DNA from: Deroplatys truncata
Taxonomy: Eukaryota; Arthropoda; Insecta; Mantodea; Mantidae
Assembly (NCBI GenBank): GCA_030765065.1
Contig: CM060977.1
Span: 130,018,295-130,082,294, forward strand
Direction: 5' to 3'
DNA: 64,000 nt
Shown in pieces: positions 33,791-45,464 of the stretch. The notes beneath the pieces are model-generated. The model saw nothing but the letters and a program-made list of their open reading frames with translations. It was not told where the DNA came from and did no database searches. The number at the start of each line of letters is the position of its first letter. Positions within the stretch are counted from its first letter, which is position 1. The translations under genes were made by a program, and so were the position numbers.

Positions 33791-34489
33791 GAATACCTGT
33801 ATCACCCAGGTGTAAGGCAGAGGCGTACTTTTTATTCTATTTATTGGTTTACAAGATAACTACAACGAAAATAAAAAAACAATTATCTTAAATTTTGTTT
33901 TTCTCGGACAGATCGGGAACTCTTAAAACGCCAATTGTAAGCTATTGTCCTTGTGGTTTAGTTAATCCGGAGAGATAACTCCCGTGATTCCATTCCTGAT
34001 TGGTAAATATTGCTTAATGACATTTATTTCAGAGTTACATGGAGGTATATATTGGCTCCGGGATTATTTGACTATCATGCAAACCGTTTCATCTGACGCC
34101 TCTGAAGAGGATTTCAGTTGTCAAAATGTGAAGCCTCGTCACAAAAGAAAGAAAATAAGAGAGAAAGCAAATGTTGCAACCTACGCTACCTCTGGCAACA
34201 GGATTTTATGTCAGTGTCAGTGACTAGCGTCATTTTCTCAAAGCACAATCTTAAGTAGCTTATAGTGGGGTCGAAATAAAACAGCTTTAGAAAAGAAATG
34301 TATGATCCTGGAAGTAATTCTGAGACAGTGCAAGCTTGGGAATATCAGGAATTACCCTCGATTTTCTTTTTGCACACACGTAGATCAAACAATGAAAATG
34401 TTTGCTGAGAACTGTGTTTTAGTAAATGTGTTCAAATTGGCGAATACAGGAAAATTTCGTGGTATAAAATTATGGCATACTCTATCCCT
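33791..34489. other. Unassigned spacer
   Basis: No gene or repeat recognised. Confidence 0.4.
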
Positions 34490-34980
34490 AACTTTATGAG
34501 ACGGTGTAAGTATCCTAGCGGAAAGTATTTCTTCGTCGGGAATTGGTGTCACATACACGAGGTTTTTGATGAGCTCCCCAAAAAATAAATTAAGAAGCGG
34601 AGTGGGATGGTCATGAAATTGGACATCCCTTCCGATCCAGCGTTCAGGATACATTTAGATGCCACGTGCTTCAAGAGAAAATTGTCAGGTGCTCCAACTA
34701 GTTTAATCCACATTTGACGATACATGCTAAATAGTACATTTTCTAGTAGTTCAGCAGGAACTTCCTGCAGGAAGAACCTGGTGGTAGACACGCGATAACC
34801 GGTAATACCAGCCCATACATTCACTGAAAACCGTTTTTTGTAGTAGTGTTTCAATAGATTGGGATTGTGCCGCGAAAACGCGTGGGTGTTACGACCAAGA
34901 ACCCGTCTCCGGACCTTTTCGCCATCTGTGAACAAGTTGCTTAGAAAATCGGGCTCATTCTCACAGCTACCAACAACCTA
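34490..34980 (-). pseudogene. Mariner-superfamily (DUF4817-type) transposase fragment
   Basis: Read leftwards, ENEPDFLSNLFTDGEKVRR is the block around the first catalytic Asp, with DE changed to DG. It is followed by NPNLLKHYYKKRFSVNVWAG, PAELLENVLFSMYRQMW, and in another frame YPERWIGRD and the tail FFGELIKNLVYVTPIPDEE. This order matches the common insect transposases related to the rosa-type group. It is a different family from the copies at 0-1.2 and 39.7-40.9 kb. Frameshifted and partial. Confidence 0.7.
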
Positions 34981-35722
34981 ATCACAAAATTGAACTCGTT
35001 GTGGGAAATTATCCACACTTATCCAGCTAATTGTCATGCAAAGCAAGCGATGATACCTTTGTTGGTAGATGAGTGCTCATCTACGTGTGCAAGCACTTCT
35101 ACAAATCGACTTTTCGAGCAACATGTAGCCGGTCCATATTGTGGCGTATTAATAATTTGGGGTTTTTATTGCCGTTTTTCATTGTCATTACCAGACATAT
35201 TGTTGCTTTCGTCTGGGATGACGCCACTCCTACCTGGTCGTTTTGCTAGCCATGAGTGGTGGGGATAGCATCTGTCTTAGCTAGGATTCCGTGAGAAGCG
35301 GATCGCGTTTGCAAGCCGGCGTTTGGATCGGTGGACCTCTCCTCTCATCTTTCATATTTAATAATGTAAGAACCCCAAACTTTTGGGAAATAAAGCTAGG
35401 AATGTGTGAGTAGATTTGTGTTATGGATTTTGTAAGTGAAAACCCACGCCTTCCTCTTAACCCCCACACCACATTTCGGTCCTCCGCAGCCAAGTAAGTA
35501 TACGTCCCCTCAGTGTGCGTGCTGGGTATTAGATATTAATTTAATTTTCTTGTGAACTTTTAGGACATCTACCATGTATTTCATGCATGTCTCGCATTTC
35601 TGAAAACTTTTATTGTCCGATTTTGCGAGTATCGAAAATACAGCAGTTTCCTACAAATAACGCAGTATTGCAATGCAAACAACCCGCTTGTCTCAAAGTG
35701 CACGGTTGACAACAGATGTAAG
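34981..35722. other. Unassigned spacer
   Basis: No gene or repeat recognised. Confidence 0.4.
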
Positions 35723-36465
35723 AAAAAAATCTGCACTCACATGACTCTCCCTACTTTTATACAAATTATTTTTAAAAACGCTTATTCTCCATCTACTTCA
35801 TGTTAATGGAGATATCGAGATGTTAATCTTATTTCCAATTTTCTTGTAGGTGCAAGGGGAAGATTGTAGGCTTTAAGCGATAGTCAAATCTTTTAAGAGC
35901 TGATTGCTATGTGGCGCATTCCATTCTCTTTGTATGTCCAGGACATTAAAAATCGAATAACGAGAATTCCCACTTGAAAAAAGTAAAGTATTGGAAAATT
36001 CAAATAAACAACAAGGAAGATCTCGGAAATGACTCACTCCACAAAAAATATATACATAAACTGTATGCTTTATCGAGATCTACATTTTTTGTTTATCTCT
36101 TACGATTTACCAGTTAGGCGAAAGTCATTCAAAATGAAGATGGCTTTTGGGGGACATCCCCAAAAAATTCAAGATATACATTACATTTTCTGTAAAAATA
36201 TCTTAAACATACAATATTTTAATCAAAATTGTTAGAGCAATTTTTGAGAAAATCAAAATTTTCTAAAAAGCTTCCATGTAAAGGGTGGTCTGGGGTGGGG
36301 GAATTTTCTTGAAAATCTTTGTGTCGCATCGTTGGGCGATAGTAAACTCAAGTACCAAGTTTGGTATATAGCCGGCTTTTCGTTTGTGGGTGATGCTGTT
36401 CACAGACAGACTGTCAGACACACACACGGATATGTTTCCAAATATGCTTTATTTGGATTGCCCCC
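35723..36465 (-). repeat. Family A repeat, 3' variant 1, start truncated
   Basis: The left side is the inverted 3' end (AAAAAATCTGCACTCACATG and CTCCATCTACTTCATGTTAA). Similarity fades after GACACACACACGGATATGTT near 36440, so the family A start is missing. Confidence 0.7.
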
Positions 36466-37321
36466 TTCAGTCTTGTATGTATTTAACATCTCTCATCCTT
36501 TATGGGCATGCAAAGGTTCATGTTAGGGCTAGAAATTATCTACATAGTTGTTTATGGACGGTTTACAGTTACGTGTAGAGGTTTAAATCAGCGAAAATTA
36601 CAAAATTCACCAATTAAGCACATCTGTGCTTATTCTATTCTAAACATAAGTAAACACACTCTACTTAAATTAACATCTGTGCCATTTCCTCCGCACATCT
36701 TGAACAGCGAGGTGGCATCTGGTATGTTTATGCACAGATTTCGAGACCAGAAAACTGTTTCTTATGAGTCAGGTAGCTCCTCAATTGCTCCCAAAGGATC
36801 TGTCCACATCCAGTTCAGTTTCTCTAGCATTGAGGAAATGTAGAAACCGATAGAGATTCAAACTGCGTCTCCCGCTCCGTAAATATGAGGAAGACCATAT
36901 ACCTCGTTTCTAAACATCTATAGGGGTATCAGAGAATGACTGAAGGTTTTCAGGTTTTTCATGGCGAAACAATTATGGGTTATAAATCGAAAGCATATTA
37001 TCCCAGAACTTCTTTTAGCTATAATTTAGTTTTCTTTAAGTTAATACAATTCTTCACTACCTGAAAGCTAGAATATTTGTTCTGATGCATGCAAACTATA
37101 TAATGAGTCTACGGAAAAGCAATTGGAATTGGACAATTATATTAGGAAATGAATAGAATACCTTTCTTTCCTTTAAAGACTGTTCGTTAGCAAACATTTT
37201 ATTCCTAACCCAAAAGAAGAAAAGGTTTGTAATATGACCCCTCAGTGAAGAGGCACTCGAGAAGCAAAATCTGAAAATAGACAAAAATTAATCTCTAATT
37301 TTGTTACCATTTTGTAAACGA
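36466..37321. other. Unassigned spacer
   Basis: No supported gene. The short open frames have no family motif. Confidence 0.4.
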
Positions 37322-38250
37322 TGAGGCAGTATTTTTAACACTTAAATGATATCTGTCTAATTATATAATATAAAACAAATAACAGCCCGCCTTAAAGCAA
37401 TATGTGTATAATATAATATATAAAATGTATGCAACAGTCATTGTATTATATTTATATTATTATGTACATGTATAATAATGTTATGCGAATGTATTACGTA
37501 ATTTAACAATGTAGGAGCTGTGAGAATAAAAGTAAACTGCTTTCTGTAGCAAACCGAATTATAAAGTAGAAGCCGAAAGTTGCTAACAATGAGGTAAACT
37601 TGAGACAATAATGAAATGGAAAGTTTAATAATGCTACAAATAATACTTGGAATAATAAATTAATATTTAAAACAGTTTATAAATAGACAATCAACAACTA
37701 GAAAAGCTTAAACAATTAGAAAAGTTAAATAAAAGTATTCTATATAGTAGTACGCTTAGCCAATCAGAGACTTGAAATCCAGTAAATGTACAAGTGGTAG
37801 ACGCCAGACGCTAGAAGGCAACGTTTTCGAGCAGTTCGCTTGGTACGTAATCATGTGAGACATAAAAAAATTCATTGCGGCGTGAATAATATAAAGTTTA
37901 CGTGTTAAAAGTACAAGTAACACTTATCTCACAGCTCTACAGTAGGATATATCAGTGAAGTGTTATTTAATCGTGTGAAAGGTTAATAAAAACGAAGTTA
38001 AATACCATAATAATTTGTGTAAGCCTTCACTCTTTAGCCATACTACCCCTGCTAAGAGATGTGTTTCTGCAAATTACTACTGACGCAGCCGAGGCATACA
38101 TATATAATGCTCAAATAAACAATAAAATACAAAGTTGATTTTTTAAACGTGGGGGCGAAGGTCACCGAAAAAGTAAAACGTGGGGGCGAAGACCACCGGA
38201 AAGATTATACCATACGTGGGGCGAACACTCCAAGAAACATATCTCCCGCA
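37322..38250 (+). repeat. Family C repeat
   Basis: Starts TGAGGCAGTATTTTTAACAC. A 432-bp core (37510-37941) begins TGTAGGAGCTGTGAG and ends CTCACAGCTCTACA, so it has TG...CA inverted ends like an LTR. The right part has TACTGACGCAGCCGAGGCAT. It ends in two or three tandem copies of ACGTGGGGGCGAAG (38148, 38178 and a variant near 38214). The repeated GTGGGGCGAA phrase resembles leaders after LTRs, but that is only suggestive. Confidence 0.75.
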
Positions 38251-38288
38251 ATACGTGATGCAAACGGCAATAATAAACAACATCAAGG

Positions 38289-38314
38289 TTGTAACTCCAA
38301 CAGTGGAGTTACAA
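38289..38314. repeat. Perfect 11-bp hairpin
   Basis: TTGTAACTCCA and its exact reverse complement are separated by ACAG. It lies just beyond the family C leader-like repeats. Confidence 0.7.
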
Positions 38315-38597
38315 TCTACCCCAACGAATAAAACAGAGGGAACAAAGTAAAAAATATCTAACTTATCTCATCAATTATAATAGAAAAGACCCCTTATTGT
38401 TCATAGTTAATTGCATTGGAGAAACGGGTCTTTATAAAAGTAGCACCTAAACGTCTAGACTCAAGAGAACTGAAAATATCGCCGGAAAAGTAGTTCACTT
38501 AACAGTCATGGTACGAATAGAGCAGTTGAATGGTTTGGTTCAAGACGAATTAAGGAGAAGTATCACTAAAATTGGTCAGTTTTCAAGGAAATATATT

Positions 38598-39416
38598 TCT
38601 ACCTTCTCCAACAGTACAGGTTAAGTAGAGAAGGTGTTGCAATCCAACCAAAAATTCCATATCATGATTTCACGGGAAATATATGTTCTGGAGCCGCTTG
38701 AATCCAAAAAGAAATATTTTTAGAAACATGTCCGTCTGTGAACAGCATAACACAAAAACGAAAAGTCAGATAAATACTACATTTTCCAAACATGCGATAC
38801 GAAGGTTTTCAAGAAAATCCCCATTCCAAAATACCTTTATATGGAATATTTTTCGAAATGTTTTGAAAAAATGGCTAACGATTTTGATTAAAATACCATA
38901 TATTAAAGATATTCGCATGACAAATAAAATGTATCTCTTGAATTTCCTAAGTATACCCTGTGAAGTCCACTTCATTCAGAAGGAATTTTCTATAACCTTG
39001 CATAATTAGTAAGCGTTAGGCTACAAGTACTACACCAAAAATATAGATTCCTTAAAACACACAATTTATTTCAAATACAATTTTTATGGCATAAGCCATT
39101 TCTGAGATATCCGTTATAAAAATGGTTCAAACTATTCGATATTTTGTCATTCTTTACTCTTGTTGATTTTCAGTGGTTTCTCGCCATTCCATAGAAACAA
39201 TATGGAATTTTATACCATAGAGCGTCCAGTTCCAAAACATTTGACTATCGGTGCACCCTTTGTATCTATAATGAAATGTGTAATGTAGAATTTATGCAAA
39301 GATTTATCTGAATTGAAATGAATTATATAAAAAATAAGCTTTAAGTTAAGTTTGTACACTCACTAATAAACTATAGCGGGCAGAATCTAAAATATGAATG
39401 TAACATAAGATTTTTA
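38598..39416 (+). repeat. Family A repeat, 3' variant 2
   Basis: Starts CTACCTTCTCCAACAGTACA. The body has ACTTCATTCAGAAGGAATTT, and the variant 2 segment has TTTGTATCTATAATGAAATG. The end is diverged (CAGAATCTAAAATATGAATG). Confidence 0.7.
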
Positions 39417-39463
39417 AAATTATTTTATACTAAAACAATAAAAGAAATAAACCAATTCCCAAG

Positions 39464-39500
39464 AATGCATTAATATAACAAATTGTTATATTAATGCATT
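39464..39500. repeat. 37-bp near-perfect palindrome
   Basis: Arm AATGCATTAATATAACAA (39464-39481), one central A, then the exact reverse complement (39483-39500). It is AT-rich and extrusion-prone. Confidence 0.9.
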
Positions 39501-39700
39501 AGCTTGTCAGAATAAATAACATAGAAGAGATTAGAGACAGTTCTAATCATACGACTGCCAATATACTGAAACTTTAAAAATTGAGTGCCTTAATTGAGCT
39601 TTTTAGTATATTCTTGCATTAGAAATATTTTTCTCCTAAACTACAGTATGCACTACTTTTTAGAACGTATGTTCTTCATTTCATTATGTTACCCAATGTA

Positions 39701-40940
39701 TAGGGTCTTTCAACAAGAGTGTCCTATTCTTGAACTTAAATAAAACACATTCTATAAATGATAGGGGTTTATTTCTCTGTTTTTTATTTTGGAACATAAT
39801 TAACGTCATTACATGTAGAAGAGAACTCAGTTAAGTGACCGCTGCGACTTCGTTGGATTGCGAGTATACGCTTGACCCAATTTTCAATGACAGAAGAACG
39901 TAAATTAGGTCCAACTTCACGAATAACACGCGTGGTGTTATTCATAAGAGCATTTACTGTTTATGGCTTGTTGACATAAACTCCAGATTTAACATGACCC
40001 CATAAGAAGTAATCCAACGGCGTTAATTCTCATTACCTCTGGGTTCAGCTAACATTACCACCACGGGAAATGATGAAACCTCTGAGCTTCTCCTTCAAAA
40101 GATCGATTGTTTCGAGAGCAGTATGACATGTAGCACCATCTTGCTGCAACCAGATGTTTCCGAGATCCATACCATCCAAATGAGGCCAAAAATAGTCCCT
40201 TATATGAGCCCGGTGTCATTCTCCATTGACAGTTAGAAGCTTTTCCATCTTCATCTTGGAAAAAATATGGACCAATGATTCCACCATACCAAAATTCACA
40301 CCACACAGTAACCCTTTGGGGACGAAGTGGTCGTTCTTGAATCTGCATTGAATTGTGATTGCTCCAATAGCGGCAATTTTGTTTGTTAATGCAACCATCC
40401 GTCCAAAAGTGGGCTTCGTCGCTGAAGATGATTTTTCGACAAAAATCCGGATCAGCTGCCAATTGCTCCATCGCTCAGTCAGCGAATACACGGCGCAACC
40501 TATGGTCGATGGGCATTATTTCTTGAGTTAACACCAGTTTGTAAAATTCAAGTCCAGATGCAGAATTCGCCAAGTTGTGGTCGCGAAAGCCCCAATTCTT
40601 GCGCTCGACGAGCAATTAATTTGTTTCCGTTCTCGCGTACATTCTCATGAACGACGCCTATGTTTTCGTTGGAGCGCTTACGTCGATTACGTACAGGCGT
40701 TCTTTGATTGCTGACAGAATCACTTCTTTCAAATTTATCGATCAAACGCCGAATCGTTTTCTCGCGGGGCGATTATGCACACCGTAAGCTTCACAATTTC
40801 TACGCGTTGCTGAATGCTGTAAGATTCCATGGCTATTTGTCAATAACAACTGTAACCACACGAGAAAAAATGACTGCTGTAACTCAATAACAACGGCAGC
40901 TATCACACGTTAAAGATAGGACACTCTTTAATCAAATTAA
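39701..40940 (-). mobile_element. Rosa-type (DD41D) mariner, copy 2, nearly full length
   Basis: Both ends are present. The left end has GGGTCTTTCAACAAGAGTGT and CCTATTCTTGAAC. The right end, reverse-complemented, has TTTGATTAAAGAGTGTCCTA and TCTTTAACG. The copy is about 1.24 kb and parallels copy 1 at 43-1174 throughout, so copy 1 can be read against it. Confidence 0.85.
39830..40835 (-). pseudogene. DD41D mariner transposase, frameshifted
   Basis: N-terminal pieces lie at 40548-40835 (LIDKFERSDSVSNQRTPVRN). The first catalytic block lies at 40400-40470 (DPDFCRKIIFSDEAHFW, Asp intact). A frameshift then precedes QQDGATCHTALETIDLLKEK near 40130. The DNW/PPR region before TPLDYFLWG near 40010 is scrambled, with stops. 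A tail (VIENWVKRILAIQ) runs to the stop near 39795. Compared with copy 1, different lesions are present, so the two died independently. Confidence 0.75.
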
Positions 40941-42204
40941 TTTTTATGATTAAGAATAACAACATTCTGGTAATTACCGTTGCTTAATGCACTAGCTTTT
41001 AATGATTGATTAGCACAAGCCATCTTTCGACCATAATATTCATTACATTTTTTTTTCAAGCTTTATTTTTAGATATAAGAAGTTACTACCAATAGTAAAT
41101 GGAAAACTTATAAGCTTTATTTTTTAATTAAATTATTATTTACCTATGCTATTGAAATTTATAGCAATAGTTAATACTTAAGCGTGAAATACGGGGATAA
41201 AATATCATTAAACTATACTATTCTAAATGTAAGGTTAGAAAATTCACTAAGGTTGTGACTTAGGCACAGCAGGTGATTGACTCATCCCTTATTATTACAG
41301 GTTCAAATTGTAAACCTGTTTTCTTTTTTCCTTTTTAGTTAGAATGTTTTTGAGTTTTGTTGCTGACTTAAAAAAATTCTTCTCAGGAACCATCGGGGAT
41401 AAAACAGGCGTAAAACTTTGTGTTTTACTTTTAATTGATTTTTTATCACTTCGTTTCCTTATTTATTTCCCTTTATTCGGCTTATTTTTATGCTTTTCTT
41501 CCTATCTTGATAGCATGCTGGTGATTTATTTTACCATGCTGTTGAATGTTAGCCTGTTTCACTGTAAGCCGTACACAAACACCCTGTACCGCGAATTAAG
41601 TTCTCGAATCTGCAATCTCACACGCCACGAAACAACGGAGTCCAGCGCTTTAGAAAACGTTGCTAGGTATTATTAAACTCTCGCGATCTAATGGTAAAAC
41701 AATTAACCTGTATTTTGTGGAAACGTTTATTGTTAGACGGTTTTCGAGTTTTAAACTCTCGCAGTTGGTCAATGTGAGCTATTTCATTCGTAAGAACAAA
41801 GAGTAAGCTGGATTAGCTTGAATTGGTTTTAATAAAATAAAGATCCATTTTAATGTGATACCATAATTATTGACGGGCGGATATTAATAATTAAATAAAG
41901 AAATAACTGTAAGAAACAGAAATAATTTCATTAAATAATTCCACTATATTACATCAATTTATAATGTAGCAGGTTTAAGTTTAAAAGATTTGCAGCAAGA
42001 AGGGGATAGTTAGGACTTATGTTAGTCAAAGCCGTTAGAGACAGGGAGTACAGAACGCAAAGGCGTTAAAACTTCCTGGAAGGCAGTTAGGTTACGAGTT
42101 CAGTATGCTTTAACATCACGTAGGCCAATTCTAGAAATTAGAGAAGGGATGGATATGCTGAGAATTTTAGCTTAGTCCCTAGTGACAGTGTCACATAGCT
42201 ATAC
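40941..42204. other. Unassigned AT-rich spacer
   Basis: No supported gene. The open frame at 41344-41676 is hydrophobic at its start, but shows no family motif, and it is probably chance in AT-rich DNA. Confidence 0.35.
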
Positions 42205-43115
42205 TATGCAGAAGATTTGTTATAGCTACGTATGGAAAGCCAGTTTGAAGATGTATTATGTTGTATTGTAGTTCAACTGTTGGGGAACCAAACTTGTAGT
42301 AGTTGCAACCGCACGTATAGTAAACAGTAGCCTTCGCCCTAATTTTTAAAAATACTAACTTTGTAATTTGACTGTTTCTTAAGTATTAAACATTTATGTT
42401 TGCCTCGGCTGCGTCAGTATTTGTTACACAGACGTTTCTCTTAGGCAGGGTGTGATACGACTAAGAATGCAGGCTTACACAGATTATAATTTTACTTATT
42501 AATACTTGATGCGATTAACATAACACTTCACTGATATAGAGATTCTTTTTATTAATTAATTACACTTTTTAACACGTAGGCTTATTTTTCGTTTCACACT
42601 AATACGTATTAAATCTCTCGAAGACGCACAAGCAACGCATCCAGTTATGAGCACAGTCTGCAGGCAACTGAATTGATTTCAACCGTCTAAACTTGTAAAT
42701 TGCTGTATTTAAAGTTTCTGATTGGCTAATCCTACCCCAATAGAATACCTTCATTTAACTAAAGCTTTTTCTGGTTGTTGATTGAGTATTTTTTTATAAA
42801 TTGTGACTAAAATTTACATTATTGTTGCTCCAATAATGACTAGTATTATTGAACTCTCAAACTTGATTATTGCCTCAAGGTTACCTCATTGTTAGCAACT
42901 TTTAACTTATTATTTTCACAGCTCCTACATTATTAAATTACGTAATATATTCACATAACATTATTACACATTGATACAATTATATAAGCATATACAATGA
43001 CTGTTGCATACATTTTACAAATTATTACATACATATTGCTTCAAGGCGGGCTTTATTGAATTTACATATATATAATTAGACTGAAATTATTTAAGTCTTA
43101 AAAATACTGCCTCAA
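42205..43115 (-). repeat. Family C repeat, inverted
   Basis: The right end is TACTGCCTCAA at 43105-43115. Within it are CACAGCTCCTACATT near 42918 and GCCTCGGCTGCGTCAGTATT near 42404. The second arm of the usual internal inverted repeat has decayed near 42540. The extended left part matches the 31.0 kb copy. Confidence 0.75.
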
Positions 43116-43117
43116 CT

Positions 43118-43225
43118 AAGAGCATAGAGATTTGGAAACGTATAAGGTAGAATATTGGTGGGAGAATAGATGTAGGCGGAGCTAAAATTAATAAATAGGC
43201 GTGCATATATCTCGGAGGGATACCC
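43118..43225 (+). repeat. Repeat F, copy 2
   Basis: Matches the reverse complement of 7035-7150 (phrases GATTTGG.AACGTATA and GGAGCTAAAATTAATAAATA). It abuts the family C copy. Confidence 0.6.
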
Positions 43226-44639
43226 TTCAAACAGAATAATTAGATTATAGCCAAGCTCCCGCCGGTCGCTCCAGCTAATCTCATACACGAGGAGCTAAAA
43301 CTGCACTCCATGGAAGAATCCATTAAGCTACAAAGCTTTAACATATACACCAGAAAGGGCAAAAATGTTAACCCTCTTGTTTACGATTTAGGTACTTACA
43401 ACAACGAGAGGGATAAACAGAAGAGACCTCTATCACTATTTGATAGAAATATTGGCCTGGGGAACCAGAGATCAATATTCAAGAATACTTAGACGCTTTA
43501 ATAAAACACAAAACTCACAAACTAGCCATAGCATGGTTACTATCTAACCTGATAACAGTGGCCCTTAAAGCCCTTTCTCTTAGAGTCAAGGCGGTTCCAA
43601 GGAAGGGGCACACCCACCAGAGTAACGTCTGAGTGCGGTCGCGCCACGACTGGGTAGGCTGCGATGTAGGCGGGCACTCAAAATTCGACCAAGATAAAAT
43701 TAAGCATTAAGCAGAATTAGTACCAAACACTACCAAAGACGAGGCTTGCAGTCACAAAATACTTTATTAAAGCCTAAACAATTCATTGTTTCAGGATGAC
43801 GCCAAACCTCAACGCCCTAACGCCTAGGATTGAACGACGACCCCCTCAAGGGGGCGCAGCTTTGTATGTGATTAAACACCGCCTGAGGTTCAAGCAGTTA
43901 AGTCAATGTTTATATAATAATAATAATAATAATAATAAGAAGAAGAAGAAGAAGAAGAATGACTATGTACATTTATGTTTCAGGACAGCAAACCAATGCA
44001 AATAAATTATGACCACTTGATTGGGTCTCCATCACCCGGAGACGCATTACTTCAATTCCTACAACTCCTCGCTCCAAATTCCCAAGGGCGTAAGTTGAGC
44101 CTAGGCTATGCTTGCGTCCTGGCTCTAATTTCACCTGGCTTAGGTTCATTGAACCGGCCATTATATCCGCTCTCCGAATGCGTAGATATATTATGGGTAC
44201 TGCGGCATTTCCTCGCCCGAATTACTTCGTTTCCATTCTTCCTTTTCCTTTTTTTAGTTTTTAGTGGGTATGGCCATCTACTGGCAAGCCCCACAGTCTC
44301 AGTATCTGACTCCCATCGGGGCTGAGATTAGCACGTAAGATATGTTTTTTCTCCTCTACTCGAAAAAAAATAAAGAATTGAGCGCGTCTAGTTTCTTGTA
44401 TTGCAGAAACAGTTATTTCGTAACTTTGATACTGCAGAAGTTAACAGGCAGAATAAGTCAATTGTTATAGATTCGAGTGCTACAATCCAAAGTCAAAATA
44501 TATTTCTTTATTTCAAACGGTCGGCAAATCACTTCAAGAACTCAATATTAGATCACAATAAATTTATCATTCAATTTAAACTGGTGTTGTCCTTTACAAT
44601 ACATCCACGCACATCCTGATATAAAATACTCATAGTTCT
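43226..44639. other. Unassigned spacer with a microsatellite
   Basis: No supported gene. The 43780-43900 part has GTTCAATCC on the minus strand, a possible B box, and runs into a (TAA)n(AAG)n tract, so an old SINE is possible. The 43975-44325 segment is GC-richer and has open frames without family motifs. Confidence 0.3.
43912..43960. repeat. (TAA)n-(GAA)n microsatellite
   Basis: An ATAATAATA run followed by an AAGAAGAAG run. Confidence 0.9.
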
Positions 44640-44795
44640 ACCACTGGAGCAGCCGGCAGCAGAATCAACAGCAGATACTGGAGACAATGAGACATGGTGA
44701 TAACTACATTCGTGTATGCACCATAATCACGGAATCAATCTCGGGACCTTTGGACTTGGAAACTAGCATGCTAATCGCTAAACCACGGACGTATT
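44640..44795 (-). repeat. tRNA-derived SINE-like unit
   Basis: Read leftwards from 44795, CGTGGTTTAGCGATTAGCAT forms a tRNA-like head and GAGATTGATTCC a B box. The body is short and its limit uncertain. Confidence 0.45.
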
Positions 44796-45343
44796 CTGAT
44801 GTATTTTGATTTGTTTGTGATAAAATACTAAGTGTTAGCAAGGAAGACTCCTCTCGGTCATAACTGGAATTTTTTCGGGTTCATGAGTAGTTGTAGTGGC
44901 ATACTTCTCAGAAAATGAAATTTAAACTAGTCCTAAATATTTCTCTGGACCAAAACTGTTTCAGTTTCTGAGAAGCATACTGTATCAATTAGCTAAATTG
45001 AAACCTGAACTAAGCCGCAATCTATATAGAAGATATGAAATGTTGCTTGAGAGTATGGAACTTTTGCCATCACCTTCAAGGAAGAAAAGATTATGCTAAA
45101 AATTTCCAATAAGGATATCTTTAGCTCTACATTATGCAATGAATTATAAATAAATAAAATAAAGTTTCTATTTATTACGACTCGGATCACTATAGGTATT
45201 ATCATATTCTCCTGAAACGTGAGATACATGTCATTTCTTAACTTCTTCAATATCTTTCATATAGCATAAATCATTAATTAGCAAAAGTGACGCCTTAAAG
45301 CTTCCTCCACAAATGCTAAGAATTCAGAACTTGAACTAAAGGC
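44796..45343. other. Unassigned spacer
   Basis: No gene or repeat recognised. Confidence 0.4.
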
Positions 45344-45464
45344 ACTTTTTGGTCGACCACACTATAATACGCTGATTACATGTGACGTAATAACTGTTAT
45401 GGCATCCATAATACTTCAGCGATTCATTATGATCTTAGCCAGCGGCACGCGCAGCTCGCACATA

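Noticed and set aside
37510-37941. Stand-alone solo LTR with TG...CA ends
   Set aside because: The flanks on both sides are conserved in all five family C copies and no short duplication flanks the core, so it is not an independent insertion.
41344-41676. Open frame of 110 codons with a hydrophobic stretch
   Set aside because: AT-rich DNA readily gives hydrophobic frames by chance; no family motif, splice pattern or homologous copy was seen.
43780-43960. A further SINE with a TAA/GAA tail
   Set aside because: A B-box-like sequence exists on the minus strand, but the tail is then on the wrong side and no A box was found.
44401-44619. Small host gene
   Set aside because: The frame is short, has no motif and lies in AT-rich spacer.
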